In this document: one piece after another, positions 1 to 9,157 of the stretch | Numbering within the stretch: position 1 is the stretch's first letter | How the letters are laid out: the number at the start of each line of letters is the position of its first letter | Source of the DNA: Massilia aurea | GTDB taxonomy: Bacteria > Pseudomonadota > Gammaproteobacteria > Burkholderiales > Burkholderiaceae_D | DNA length: 64,000 bases | Reading direction: 5' to 3' | NCBI RefSeq assembly: GCF_024753205.1 | Contig: NZ_JANUGZ010000003.1 | Span: forward strand, 930,001-994,000 | Notes under the pieces: generated by a model | What the model saw: only the letters and a program-made list of their open reading frames with translations | What the model was told of the DNA's origin: nothing | The model's database searches: none | Made by a program: the position numbers and the translations under genes

Positions 1-1
1 G

Positions 2-505
2 CGCCTGGGCACCTTTTCGGGCGGCATGCGCCAGCGCTTCGGCATCGCCCAGGCCCTGCTGGGCGACCCGCGCCTGATCATCGTCGACGAACCCACGGCC
101 GGCCTGGATCCGCAGGAACGCGTGCGCTTTCACAACCTGCTGTCGGACATCGGCGAAGAGCGCACCGTGCTGCTCTCGACCCACATCGTGTCCGACGTGG
201 CCGACCTGTGCGCCAATATGGCGATCATCAACAAGGGCCAGGTACTGCTGTGCGGCGAGCCGCAAGAACTCATCTACGGCATCGAAGACTTCATCTGGGC
301 GCGCTTCGTCACCAAGGCCGAACTGCCGGCGTTCCAGGCGCGCCACAGCGTGATCTCGAGCCGCCTGCTCAGTGGCCGCACGCTGATCCACGTGTATGCC
401 GAGGACGATCCGGGCGACGGCTTCGAGCCGGCCCGCGCCAGCCTCGACGACGTGTACTTCGCCACCATCGCCGGCCGTCACAATCCCGCCGCCGGGGATT
501 GCTGA
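2..505 (+). CDS. ABC transporter ATP-binding protein, C-terminal part (cut by window start)
   Basis: The open frame runs in from the window edge, so the N-terminus with Walker A lies outside. Visible are the ABC signature (FSGGMRQR), Walker B with the D-loop ([13 protein letters not shown]) and the H-loop histidine (STHIVSD), followed by a C-terminal extension of about 90 residues. It would energise the permease/M1 fusion that begins 2 bases after its stop; this spacing implies one operon and one complex in the inner membrane. The same pair occurs at 58802-63319, and this ATPase closely resembles that one through the signature, Walker B and the C-terminal tail (LDDVYFATI against LEDVYFLQI). 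The substrate is unknown. Family assignment is firm; the pairing is inferred from adjacency and from the second copy. Confidence 0.93.
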   Translation, partial: RLGTFSGGMRQRFGIAQALLGDPRLIIVDEPTAGLDPQERVRFHNLLSDIGEERTVLLSTHIVSDVADLCANMAIINKGQVLLCGEPQELIYGIEDFIWARFVTKAELPAFQARHSVISSRLLSGRTLIHVYAEDDPGDGFEPARASLDDVYFATIAGRHNPAAGDC

Positions 506-507
506 CC

Positions 508-3500
508 GTGCGCGCGCTGCTCGTCATTGCCCGCTTCGAGGCCAGGCAGCGCCTGCGGCTGCTGTCGACCTGGGTGTATTTTGGCGGCTTCCTGGCGCTC
601 GGGATGCTGTGGATGGCGGCGTCGGGCGGCGCGTTTCGCGAGCTGTCGATCACGTTCGGCACCCGCATCGCGATCGACGGCCCGCGCCAGATCGCGCTGG
701 CCACCGCGATGCTCGGCAGCCTCGGGGTTATTGTCGCCGCGGCTGTCATGGGCCGCGCGGTGCAGCAGGATTTCGAGCACGAGATGCACCACTTCTTCTT
801 CAGCGCGCCACTGCGCAAGGCCGATTACGTGTTCGGGCGCTTCCTGGGCGCGTACGCCACGCTGGCCGTGATCTTCGCCGGCATCGTGCTCGGTCTGTGG
901 CTGGGCACCTTCTTGCCGGGGATTTCATCCGATCGCATCGGCGCCGCGCCGCTGGCGGCCTGGCTCACGCCGTACCTGTTCACGCTCCTGCCCAACCTGT
1001 TCATCTTCGGCGCGATCTTCTTCGTGCTGGCCGCCCTCACCCGGCGCATGCTGCCGGTGTACGTGGCCAGCGTGATCATGACGCTCGGGTACACCATTGC
1101 ACCGTCGCTGGCGCGCGACCTCGATTTCAAGACGCTGGCCGCGCTGATGGACCCGTTCGGCACCACGGCCCTGATTCGCCTGACCGAATACTGGCCGCTG
1201 GCCGAGCGCAACATGCGCCTGATCGCATTGACCGACGTGTACCTGGTCAACCGCGTGATCTGGATCGGTTTCTCGCTGCTTGTGCTGCTGCTTGGCTACT
1301 GGCGCTTCCAGGCCGTCGGCGAGACCGAGGGCCAGACGCGCGCGCGCCGCAAGCTGGCGCCCGAACTGCCGTCCGGACTGCCCTCCGGACTCACCTCTCC
1401 ATTGTCGCGCACGGCGCGCGACACCAGCACGCCGCCCGATTTCGCGGCCCGCAGCCTGGCCGTGCTGCTCGTCAAATCGGGCTGGGGCGAGCTGCGCGAA
1501 TCGACCCGCAACGCGTACTTCGTGGCGCTGGCCACGGCCGGCGTGCTCGCGCTGATCGCCAGCGCGCTCGACCTGGGCGCGATGTATGGCACGCCGACCT
1601 ATCCCGTCACGTACATGATGCTGGAACTGATCCGCGATGTGACGGGTCTCTTCGTGATCATCACGACCATCTTCTATGCCGGTGAACTGGTCTGGCGCGA
1701 GCGCGAGATGCGCACCAGCCAGATCCTCGATGCCCTGCCCGTACCAAGCTGGCTGCCGCTGGCCAGCAAGACGCTGGCGCTGATCGGGCTGCAAGCCTGC
1801 CTGCTGCTCGTCGCCATGGTCACGGCCATGCTGATCCAGCTCTTCAAGGGGTATTTCCAGCTCGAACCGGGCCTGTACCTGCAGGCGCTGTTCTCGATCA
1901 TGCTGCCGCACTACGTGCTGCTCGCGGTGCTGGCGATCGCCGTGCAAGTCATCGTCAACCACAAATACCTGGCCAACTTCGTCATGATCGGCTGGGTGCT
2001 GGCGGCGCTCGCCTTCAATGGTGCGGGCCTGGATCATCCGCTGGTCCTGTACGCGGTCTGGCCCGACCTGACCTATTCGGCGATGAACGGCTTTGGCCAC
2101 TACCTGCTGCGCGAACGCTTCTACCTGCTGTACTGGAGCGGCGCAGCCCTGATGCTGCTGGGCGCGGCGCGCGCGCTGTGGCCGCGCGGCGTCGACAGCG
2201 GCTGGCGCGAGCGCCTGCACCTGGCGCGCCGCAGCTTGAGCCTCCCGGTGCTGGCTACAATCGGCGCCGGCGCCGTCGTGTTCGCGGGCAGCGGCGCCTT
2301 CATCGCGTGGGAAATGGCGCAGGGCGGCTACCTGAGCGCGCGCCAGACCGAACAGCTGCGCGCCGACTACGAACAACGCTACCACCGCACCGCCTTCCTG
2401 CCGCAGCCACGCATCACGGCAGTTACGCTCGACACGGCCATCCATCCGGCCGCGCGCGCGCTGCAGGTCAAGGGCCGTTATCAGCTCGAGAACCGCAATA
2501 GCAGGCCTTTGTCGGACGTGGTGCTGTACCAGCAGCGCGGCGCGCGCCTGAACGTGACGTTCACGCAGCCGGCAACGCTGGCGGCCAGTGATCCCGAGCG
2601 CGGTTTCTATCGCTACCGCCTGGCCGCGCCGATGGCGCCGGGCGCGCGCATGGCGCTGGACTTTACCGTCGACTACGCGCCGCGCGGCCTGCTGGGCCTG
2701 GGCAGCGAAACGCCGGTCGTGGCCAACGGTACGTTCTTCACGAATGATGTCATGCCGCGCATCGGCTACCAGCCGGCGGTGGAACTGCGCGACGAGCGCG
2801 ATCGCCGCCGTTATGGCCTGGCCCCGCGTGCGCGCATGGCCGCGCGCGACGACCCTGCGGCGCGCGCCAACCACCTGCTGGGCGTGGACGCCGACTGGAT
2901 CGACTTCGAGACCACCGTCAGCACCAGCGCCGACCAGATCGCGGTGGCGCCAGGCACGCTGGTGCGCGAATGGAGCCAGGACGGGCGGCGCTACTTCCGC
3001 TACAAGATGGACCGCCCGATGCTGAACAACTACGCCTTCCAGTCGGCGCGCTACGAAGTGCGCCACGAACGCTGGCAGGACGTAACGATCGACGTGTATT
3101 ACCACCCGGGCCACGAAGCCAATGTGGAGCGCATGGTGCGCGGCGCCCAGGCGGGCCTCGACTACGGCGCGCGCAACTTCGGGCGCTATCCGCTGCGCGA
3201 ACTGCGCATCGTCGAATTCCCCCGCTACAGCGATATGGCCGTTGCCTACCCGGGCGTGATCCCGTTCTCGGAAAGCGCCGGCTTCATTGCGCGCATCGAT
3301 CCCGGCTCGCCGAAAGACCTCGACTACCCGTTCTACATCAGCGCGCACGAGACGGCGCACCAGTGGTGGGGCCACCAGCTCATCGGCGCCAACACGCGCG
3401 GCAGCACGGTGCTCAGCGAAGGGGTGTCCGAATACATGGCGCTGATGGTCATGCAGCGTGCCTATGGCGCGGGCAAGATGCGGCGCTTCCTGCGCTATGA

Positions 3501-4113
3501 CCTCAGCGGTTACCTCAGGGGCCGCGCGAACGAGCAGCGCAAGGAAGCGCCGCTCGCGCTCAACGAGCAGCAGCCGTACCTCCAGTACCAGAAAGGTGCG
3601 CTGGCGCTGTACCTGATGCAGGACATGCTGGGCGAGGATGTCGTCAACGGCGTGCTGCGTAGGCTGTTGGAGCAATACAGCTACCAGGGCCCGCCCTACC
3701 CGACCGCATCAAGCCTGATCGACGGCCTGCGCGCCGTCACGCCACCGGCGAAGGCCTATCTGATCGACGACCTGTTCGAATCGATCGTGCTGTACGAGAA
3801 CCGGGCCGACAGCGCCACGGCGCACCGGCGCGCCGATGGCAGGTACGACGTAACGATCCGCGCCAGCGCCGGCAAGATGCGCGCCACCGACCAGGGCGAA
3901 GAGCAGCCGATGCCGCTACACGACTTCATCGAATTCGGCGTGGACGACAGCGACGGCAATCCTCTGGTGCGCGAACGCCGCCTCGTCAGCCGGGCCGAAC
4001 AGCAGATTACGCTGGTGGTCGACGGCATCCCGGCGCGTGCCGGCATCGATCCCGATAACAAGCTGATCGATCGAAAACCGCGTGACAATATGCGTGCAGT
4101 CGACAAGCCGTAG
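508..4113 (+). CDS. ABC-2 type permease fused to M1-family metallopeptidase, 1,201 aa (copy 1)
   Basis: GTG at 508 is chosen because it follows the ATPase stop (503-505) by two bases and opens with a typical permease start ([10 protein letters not shown]). The frame is open further upstream, but only as an out-of-frame reading of the ATPase gene. Residues about 1-660 form two ABC-2 permease halves with many membrane segments. One further segment near 690-710 leads into a beta-rich domain and an M1 peptidase fold. The zinc site is HETAH at 947-951 with a glutamate at 971 (HEXXH-x19-E). A YQKG segment matches the family YEKG that carries the catalytic tyrosine. The GxMEN exopeptidase motif is absent: the aligned stretch reads [13 protein letters not shown]. 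It probably works with the upstream ATPase as an exporter or membrane-remodelling machine with a periplasmic peptidase. A paralogue lies at 58802-62383. Confidence 0.9.
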   Translation: MRALLVIARFEARQRLRLLSTWVYFGGFLALGMLWMAASGGAFRELSITFGTRIAIDGPRQIALATAMLGSLGVIVAAAVMGRAVQQDFEHEMHHFFFSAPLRKADYVFGRFLGAYATLAVIFAGIVLGLWLGTFLPGISSDRIGAAPLAAWLTPYLFTLLPNLFIFGAIFFVLAALTRRMLPVYVASVIMTLGYTIAPSLARDLDFKTLAALMDPFGTTALIRLTEYWPLAERNMRLIALTDVYLVNRVIWIGFSLLVLLLGYWRFQAVGETEGQTRARRKLAPELPSGLPSGLTSPLSRTARDTSTPPDFAARSLAVLLVKSGWGELRESTRNAYFVALATAGVLALIASALDLGAMYGTPTYPVTYMMLELIRDVTGLFVIITTIFYAGELVWREREMRTSQILDALPVPSWLPLASKTLALIGLQACLLLVAMVTAMLIQLFKGYFQLEPGLYLQALFSIMLPHYVLLAVLAIAVQVIVNHKYLANFVMIGWVLAALAFNGAGLDHPLVLYAVWPDLTYSAMNGFGHYLLRERFYLLYWSGAALMLLGAARALWPRGVDSGWRERLHLARRSLSLPVLATIGAGAVVFAGSGAFIAWEMAQGGYLSARQTEQLRADYEQRYHRTAFLPQPRITAVTLDTAIHPAARALQVKGRYQLENRNSRPLSDVVLYQQRGARLNVTFTQPATLAASDPERGFYRYRLAAPMAPGARMALDFTVDYAPRGLLGLGSETPVVANGTFFTNDVMPRIGYQPAVELRDERDRRRYGLAPRARMAARDDPAARANHLLGVDADWIDFETTVSTSADQIAVAPGTLVREWSQDGRRYFRYKMDRPMLNNYAFQSARYEVRHERWQDVTIDVYYHPGHEANVERMVRGAQAGLDYGARNFGRYPLRELRIVEFPRYSDMAVAYPGVIPFSESAGFIARIDPGSPKDLDYPFYISAHETAHQWWGHQLIGANTRGSTVLSEGVSEYMALMVMQRAYGAGKMRRFLRYDLSGYLRGRANEQRKEAPLALNEQQPYLQYQKGALALYLMQDMLGEDVVNGVLRRLLEQYSYQGPPYPTASSLIDGLRAVTPPAKAYLIDDLFESIVLYENRADSATAHRRADGRYDVTIRASAGKMRATDQGEEQPMPLHDFIEFGVDDSDGNPLVRERRLVSRAEQQITLVVDGIPARAGIDPDNKLIDRKPRDNMRAVDKP

Positions 4114-4156
4114 TTCTCGCGCTATGATCAAATCAAAATATGGGGGAGGAAGCGTC

Positions 4157-4363
4157 ATGTCAAACCTGGTCACGGAGATTACCGAAAAAATCCAGATGCT
4201 GAACGCAACAGAAAAACAGCAACTGCTACACATGCTGCTGCAGGACATCGACGGGCCCGATCAGGACGCCGATGAAGCGTGGCGCAACGAAGTCGTGCGG
4301 CGCGTGCAAGCCATTCACAACGGCGAAGCTGCCATTCGCGCGTTGAAGGAATGGCAGGACTGA
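4157..4363 (+). CDS. addiction-module antitoxin-like protein, orphan, 68 aa
   Basis: ATG at 4157 follows a strong ribosome site (GGGGGAGGAA, 4142-4151). The protein resembles the short 'putative addiction module component' family: an N-terminal helix with a leucine run (KQQLLHMLL), then an acidic stretch and the pattern DEAWRNEVVRRVQAI...G, ending in KEW. Such proteins usually pair with a RelE/ParE-like toxin directly downstream. Here the next feature is a terminator followed by topB on the other strand, so no toxin partner is visible. It could be a solitary remnant, an antitoxin acting on a toxin elsewhere, or a protein with another job. Family assignment is by pattern only. Confidence 0.6.
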   Translation: MSNLVTEITEKIQMLNATEKQQLLHMLLQDIDGPDQDADEAWRNEVVRRVQAIHNGEAAIRALKEWQD

Positions 4364-4386
4364 CAGCGTTCAGTCCGTCTCACAAA

Positions 4387-4415
4387 GAAAAACCGCGGCA
4401 TGCCGCGGTTTTTTT
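4387..4415. terminator. bidirectional intrinsic terminator
   Basis: A perfect palindromic stem (AACCGCGGCATGCCGCGGTT) is flanked by an A-run on the left and a T-run on the right. It can therefore stop transcription from the antitoxin-like gene on + and from topB on -, whose stop codons lie on either side. Confidence 0.85.
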
Positions 4416-4433
4416 ACGCCGGTGGGCGCTGTC

Positions 4434-7103
4434 TTATTTCGCCGCCGCCTTCTTGGCAGGCGCTTTCCTGGCCGCCGGCTTTTTGGCCACTGCCTTCTTG
4501 GCGGCAGGTGCTTTCTTCGCCGCTGGCTTGGCGGCCGCCTTGCGCGCGGCCTTCACCGGTGCGGCTGCACCGTCGACCGTTGCCTCGGCATCTGCGGCGC
4601 CATCGGCAGCGCCCGCCTTGACCTTGGCGCCCGGCTTGGCCTTGCGCTCTTCGAATTCGAAGCTGATCTTGTTGTCCTTGCCACGCACCAGGAACGCCTT
4701 GAACGCGCGCCGCGTGCGCTGCGACACAAAGCCCGGCAGCAGGTCGGTCTTGCCTTCATTGAGCAATTTGCTCATCTGTTCAGGCAGGATCTCTTGCTGC
4801 AGGATGATGCGGCCGCTGCGGAAGTCGCATGTCTTTGGCTTGGCCACGCTGTGTTCGCACACATAGGCCAATGGCATTTCGAACACGCCGCCGGTGCACT
4901 TCGGGCACGGACCCACTGGCGTCTGGCCAGTAAAGTCCACGCCTTCGCCGTCGGCGCCTTCATCGTCCTGGCCAAAATCGAACTCGAGCTTGAAGTTCTT
5001 GATCTCTTCGTCGCGCACGATGCGCAGGATCGCGGCAAACGGACGGCCCATTTTCGAGCGGAAGCCTTGCAGCGGGCCGATCGTGCGTTTTTCAAGCAGC
5101 TCTTCGACTTCGCTGATCTCGAACTGGCGGCTGCCCGGCGTCTTGCTCATCGAGAAATCGCACTTGGTGCAGGCAAAGCGGCGGTAGTTTTCCTTGACCA
5201 CGTTCGCGCAATTCGGGCACGGGGTGGTGAGCGTCGCGTAGTCGCCCGGGATGGTGTCGTTGCTGTATTCCTTGGCGCGCTTGACGATGATCTGGGTCAT
5301 CTGGGCAATTTCACGCATGAATTCTTCACGCGAGATCTTGCCCTTTTCCATTTGCGACAGCTTGAATTCCCATTCGCCGGTCAGTTCGGGTGCTGTCAGT
5401 TCATTCACACCCAGGCCGCGCAGCAAGGTCATCAGCTGCGATGCTTTGGCGGTCGGCATCAGCTCGCGGCCTTCGCGCAGCAGGTATTTCTCGGTCAGCA
5501 GACCCTCGATGATGGCGGCGCGCGTTGCCGGCGTGCCCAGGCCCTTGCCCGCCATCGCGTCGCGCAGCTCGTCCGAGTCGATCAGCTTGCCGGCGCCCTC
5601 CATGGCTGACAGCAGCGTCGCTTCGTTGTAGCGCGCCGGCGGTTTGGTGACCAGGCCGTTGGCCGTGATTTTTTCGGTCAGGACTTTCTCGCCCTTGGCC
5701 ACCGGCACCAGGTTGGCGCCATCCTTGTCGTCGCCCAGGTCCTTGCCGTACACGGCCAGCCAGCCGGGATTGGTCATGACCTTGCCTTCGGTTTTGAACT
5801 GGTGGCCCGAGACTTCGGTAAAGCGCGTCGTGACCAGGAATTCGGCCGCCGGGAAGAACACGGCCAGGAAGCGGCGCGTGACCAGGTCGTACAGCTTCTG
5901 TTCCGGCTCGGACAGGTTTTTCGGCACGATGCCGGTCGGGATGATCGCGAAGTGATCCGAAATCTTGGTGTTGTCGAAAATGCGCTTGTTCGGCTTGACC
6001 CAGCCGCCCTTGGTCACTTGCTTGGCGAACTGATTGTAGTTATTGGTCTCGGCCAGCGCGACGAGCGTTTCCTTGACCGTGGCGATATAGTCTTCGGGCA
6101 AGTGGCGCGAATCGGTACGCGGGTAGGTCAGCACCTTGTGCTTTTCGTACAGCGCCTGGGCCAGGCCCAGCGTGTTCTTGGCCGAAAAACCAAAGCGGCC
6201 GTTGGCTTCGCGCTGCAGGCTGGTCAGGTCGAACAGCGCCGGCGCCATCGACGTGGTCGGCTTGGATTCTTCGGTGACGGCGCCCTGCTTGCCGCGGCAG
6301 GCGGCGGCGATCGAGTCGGCCGCGGTCTTGCTCCACAGGCGCTCAGCGCGTTTTTCGGGGTCGTTCTCGTCCTTCTTGAACTTCTGGTCGAGCCAGCGGC
6401 CTTCGTAGATACCGGCGGCGCACACGAACTCGGCGCGCACTTCCCAGTAGTCGCGCGGGACGAATTTCTTGATCTTTTCTTCACGCTCGACGACGATCGA
6501 CAGCGTCGGCGTCTGTACGCGGCCAACGGTGGTCAGGTAGAAGCCGCCCTCTTTCGAGTTGAACGCCGTCATGGCGCGCGTGCCATTGATACCGATCAAC
6601 CAATCGGCTTCGGAGCGGCAGCGCGCGGCGTCAGCCAGCGGCAGCATTTCTTCGTCGCTGCGCAGATTGGCGAAACCGTCGCGGATGGCGCCGGCCGTCA
6701 TCGACTGCAGCCACAGGCGCTTGACCGGTTGCTTGGCCTTTGCGTTCTGCGCGATCAGGCGGAAGATCAGTTCACCCTCACGCCCGGCATCGCATGCGTT
6801 GATCAGGGTCGTCACATCCTTGCGCTTGATCAAACGATTCAACACCTTCAGGCGCGATTCGGTCTTGGCGATCGGATTGAGCGCGAAATACGGCGGGATC
6901 ATCGGCAGGTGCGTGAAGCTCCACTTGCCGCGCTTGACGTCGTGCTCTTCGGGCACGGCGATTTCGAGCAGGTGGCCAACAGCCGACGAGAGCACGAATT
7001 CGTCCGATTCGAAGTACTCATCGTGCTTGGTGAAGCCGCCCAGCGTCTTGGCGATGTCGTTCGCGACCGACGGCTTCTCGGCGATGATGAGGGATTTGGT
7101 CAT
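4434..7103 (-). CDS. topB: DNA topoisomerase III, 889 aa
   Basis: Type IA topoisomerase that cuts and passes single DNA strands; it decatenates replication and recombination intermediates. The start is set at MTKSLIIAEKPS because the Toprim domain begins there; the open frame runs 77 codons further without homology. Visible are the Toprim start (IIAEKPSVA), the acidic motif (CDAGREGE), and the catalytic tyrosine in LTYPRTDSRH. C-terminal topo III zinc-ribbon-like blocks have cysteine pairs (CPNC...CTKC, then CPKCTGG...CEH). The protein ends in a Lys/Ala/Pro-rich tail of about 50 residues (AAKPAAKKAPAAKKA), probably a DNA-binding tail like that of histone H1-type proteins. It stands alone on - between two terminators, upstream of a convergent small gene. 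Confidence 0.96.
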   Translation of the reverse strand: MTKSLIIAEKPSVANDIAKTLGGFTKHDEYFESDEFVLSSAVGHLLEIAVPEEHDVKRGKWSFTHLPMIPPYFALNPIAKTESRLKVLNRLIKRKDVTTLINACDAGREGELIFRLIAQNAKAKQPVKRLWLQSMTAGAIRDGFANLRSDEEMLPLADAARCRSEADWLIGINGTRAMTAFNSKEGGFYLTTVGRVQTPTLSIVVEREEKIKKFVPRDYWEVRAEFVCAAGIYEGRWLDQKFKKDENDPEKRAERLWSKTAADSIAAACRGKQGAVTEESKPTTSMAPALFDLTSLQREANGRFGFSAKNTLGLAQALYEKHKVLTYPRTDSRHLPEDYIATVKETLVALAETNNYNQFAKQVTKGGWVKPNKRIFDNTKISDHFAIIPTGIVPKNLSEPEQKLYDLVTRRFLAVFFPAAEFLVTTRFTEVSGHQFKTEGKVMTNPGWLAVYGKDLGDDKDGANLVPVAKGEKVLTEKITANGLVTKPPARYNEATLLSAMEGAGKLIDSDELRDAMAGKGLGTPATRAAIIEGLLTEKYLLREGRELMPTAKASQLMTLLRGLGVNELTAPELTGEWEFKLSQMEKGKISREEFMREIAQMTQIIVKRAKEYSNDTIPGDYATLTTPCPNCANVVKENYRRFACTKCDFSMSKTPGSRQFEISEVEELLEKRTIGPLQGFRSKMGRPFAAILRIVRDEEIKNFKLEFDFGQDDEGADGEGVDFTGQTPVGPCPKCTGGVFEMPLAYVCEHSVAKPKTCDFRSGRIILQQEILPEQMSKLLNEGKTDLLPGFVSQRTRRAFKAFLVRGKDNKISFEFEERKAKPGAKVKAGAADGAADAEATVDGAAAPVKAARKAAAKPAAKKAPAAKKAVAKKPAARKAPAKKAAAK

Positions 7104-7297
7104 AGTGTTTCTCGTCGTACTGTCTATATAGTGTGGGGCTTGCGCATCATACATGCTCGGGCCGGCGCCGGTGAAATTCTGGCCATCATGCCAGTTTGGT
7201 AACGTCCTGAATGAAGCGGCCAATGATAAGCGGGTTTTCGCGCTTCCGGCAAGGGGCCGCCCCACGCTGGTGCATTCAGACAGACAGGCCGGAAATA

Positions 7298-7322
7298 CAA
7301 AACGGGGCGCGCAGCCCCGTTC
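7298..7322 (-). terminator. intrinsic terminator after smg
   Basis: A 7-bp stem (ACGGGGC/GCCCCGT, 7302-7308 with 7314-7320) is followed on the - strand by a short T-run (GTTTTG). It lies 26 bases beyond the smg stop codon. Confidence 0.75.
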
Positions 7323-7347
7323 GTTTATTACCATTACTGCACCGAAT

Positions 7348-7806
7348 TTAGTGCAATAAACGCGGCTCCTGCTCGTCGTCGTCGCTGAACAGATCGTCGA
7401 ACATCAGCGCGTCGGATTCCTTGCCCTGACTCCACAGCACCATCAACACAATGATCTTGAGTTTGCTCAATGCAATGGGCGATTCGTCGCAGGCGAGCGC
7501 ACGCTCGATGACGATTTCGCGCTGGATCGGGCCGAGCACCTTGGCGCTTTCGAGGAAGGCGATGAAGCCGATCGCTGCGCTGCCGAGCTCGATGTATTCT
7601 TCGTCGACGTAGTAACGGGTGCCCGTGGACGCATCGATCGTTTCGGGCAGCGGCGCGTCGGTCAACCCGCCCAGCCAGTCGAGCGCCTCCGTGATTTCGA
7701 TGTCATCGAAACCAACGGCGGAGAGCTTGCGCGCCAGGGCTGCCGGCTCGGGGCAGGCGTCGGGACGGTAGTACGTCTCGTAGAGATAGACCAGGATGTC
7801 GAACAT
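7348..7806 (-). CDS. smg: Smg family protein (DUF494), 152 aa
   Basis: The frame is open to 7893, but the family starts at [13 protein letters not shown], giving 152 residues; E. coli Smg is of similar length. The body carries the usual acidic, helical Smg sequence ([27 protein letters not shown]). It ends in an acidic tail ([13 protein letters not shown]). The function is not established; smg next to dprA is a widespread proteobacterial pair, and both are on - here. The gap to dprA is 213 bases, so they may have separate promoters. Family identity is firm, role unknown. Confidence 0.9.
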   Translation of the reverse strand: MFDILVYLYETYYRPDACPEPAALARKLSAVGFDDIEITEALDWLGGLTDAPLPETIDASTGTRYYVDEEYIELGSAAIGFIAFLESAKVLGPIQREIVIERALACDESPIALSKLKIIVLMVLWSQGKESDALMFDDLFSDDDEQEPRLLH

Positions 7807-7902
7807 AGTGACGCTACTGTAGCAGCTAAACTTCGTGAGGCACAAGTGGAGCACGCCAGCCGCGCCGCACCACGGAAAAACCGTTGTATCCAAGCCTTGT
7901 TC

Positions 7903-7918
7903 AATAAGCCAGCTTATT
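7903..7918. promoter_or_regulatory. perfect AT-rich palindrome upstream of smg
   Basis: AATAAGC and GCTTATT are separated by two bases in the 213-base gap between dprA and smg. The surroundings are unusually AT-rich for this window. It may be an operator for smg. No T-run follows, so a terminator for dprA is less likely. Confidence 0.35.
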
Positions 7919-8019
7919 AATAATGATTAAAAACAAGCACATACCATTCGCATAATACGGATCGGGAAGCATGACCCCGCTGTCATGGTCGGTCATAAAT
8001 ACGCCCTGCCACGGCGCTG

Positions 8020-9150
8020 TCAGCGCCAGATACGCTGTACCCGCCCACCCGGCAACTGGGTCACGAAACCGGCCAGTTCCAGCTTGAGCAGGCGTGCGCC
8101 AAGCATCCCCGGATCGAGCGCCAGGCGGGCCAGCAACTCGTCCAGCGCGACCGGTTCGTGACCCAGAGCGTCAAGCAGGATGGCGTCGTCCTCCGACGCA
8201 GGCGCGGCGGCATCGACCTGCGGCAACCCTGCCAGCGGCGACATCCGCATGGCCATCAACACATCGTCCACCGTCTCGACCAGTTGCGCGCCTTCGCGGA
8301 TCAGGCGATGGCAGCCCTTGGTCAGCGCCGAATGGATGGAGCCGGGAAGTGCAAACACCTCACGGCCCTGCTCGGCTGCCAGCTGCGCCGTGATCAAGGA
8401 GCCGGACTGCGCTGCCGCCTCGATTACCAGCACGCCGGCTGCCAGGCCGCTGATGATGCGGTTGCGGCGCGGGAAGTTGGCGGCCAGCGGGGGCATACCC
8501 AGCGGATATTCGCTGACGATGCAGCCTTGCGCGGCGATCCGGTGCGCCAGCGCCCGGTTGCGCGCCGGATAGACGCGGTCCAGGCCCGTGCCGACGACGG
8601 CGATCGTCGAGCCGGCGCCGCGCAGCGCGCCTTCGTGCGCCGCCGTATCGATCCCCAGCGCCAGCCCTGACACCACGCACAGTCCGGCGCCGGACAGCGC
8701 GGCGGCAAACGACTCGGCATCCACCCGGCCCTGCACGCTGGCATTGCGGCTGCCCACGACCGCGATCAGCGGCTGCGCCAGCAATTCCACGCGGCCACTG
8801 ACATATAACAGCAGCGGCGGATCGGGAATCTCTGCCAGCGCCGGCGGATAGCGTGGATCGTGGCACGTGACGAGATGGTGGTCAGGCGCGGCCAGCCAGG
8901 CCAGCGTGGCGTCGATGAGCGCCGCCAGCGCGGGCGTGACGGGGGCGCAGATGGCGCGTGCCTGGGCGGGCGTGACGTGGGCGCCCAGCGCTTGCGGACC
9001 GGCGCGCAGGATGGCGCCGGGGGTGCCGAACACGGCCAGCAGCGCGTGCACGCTGCGGCGCCCTACCCCATCGGCCTGTTCCAGGCGCAGCCAGTCGGCG
9101 ATCGGGGTGGCGTGCTGGTCCGGCGTTGGGCGGGGGTCCGTGGCCTGCAC
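8020..9150 (-). CDS. dprA: DNA-processing protein DprA, 376 aa
   Basis: DprA protects incoming single-stranded DNA during natural transformation and loads RecA onto it. The start is GTG at 9150, seven bases after the LysM gene stop, with a CGGAG ribosome site just upstream; no better ATG keeps the N-terminus. An N-terminal helical domain (residues 1-100) precedes the Rossmann-like DprA core. Core motifs are VVGSRNAS, VSGLALGIDTAAH, NRIISGLAAGVLVIEA and LPGSIHSALTKGCHRLI. A C-terminal winged-helix segment (about 310-376) completes the family layout. It lies in the conserved order LysM protein-dprA-smg. Another competence gene, comM, is truncated at the far end of this window. Confidence 0.96.
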   Translation of the reverse strand: MQATDPRPTPDQHATPIADWLRLEQADGVGRRSVHALLAVFGTPGAILRAGPQALGAHVTPAQARAICAPVTPALAALIDATLAWLAAPDHHLVTCHDPRYPPALAEIPDPPLLLYVSGRVELLAQPLIAVVGSRNASVQGRVDAESFAAALSGAGLCVVSGLALGIDTAAHEGALRGAGSTIAVVGTGLDRVYPARNRALAHRIAAQGCIVSEYPLGMPPLAANFPRRNRIISGLAAGVLVIEAAAQSGSLITAQLAAEQGREVFALPGSIHSALTKGCHRLIREGAQLVETVDDVLMAMRMSPLAGLPQVDAAAPASEDDAILLDALGHEPVALDELLARLALDPGMLGARLLKLELAGFVTQLPGGRVQRIWR

Positions 9151-9157
9151 GGCGGTG

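Noticed and set aside
925-3675. 916-codon open frame on - inside the first permease/M1 gene
   Set aside because: It mirrors the codons of the real + strand gene. The translation is Arg/Gln/His/Val-rich with no family motif, as expected for antisense frames in GC-rich DNA.
7153-7359. 68-codon + strand frame between topB and smg
   Set aside because: It spans the smg terminator and has no ribosome site or recognisable sequence.
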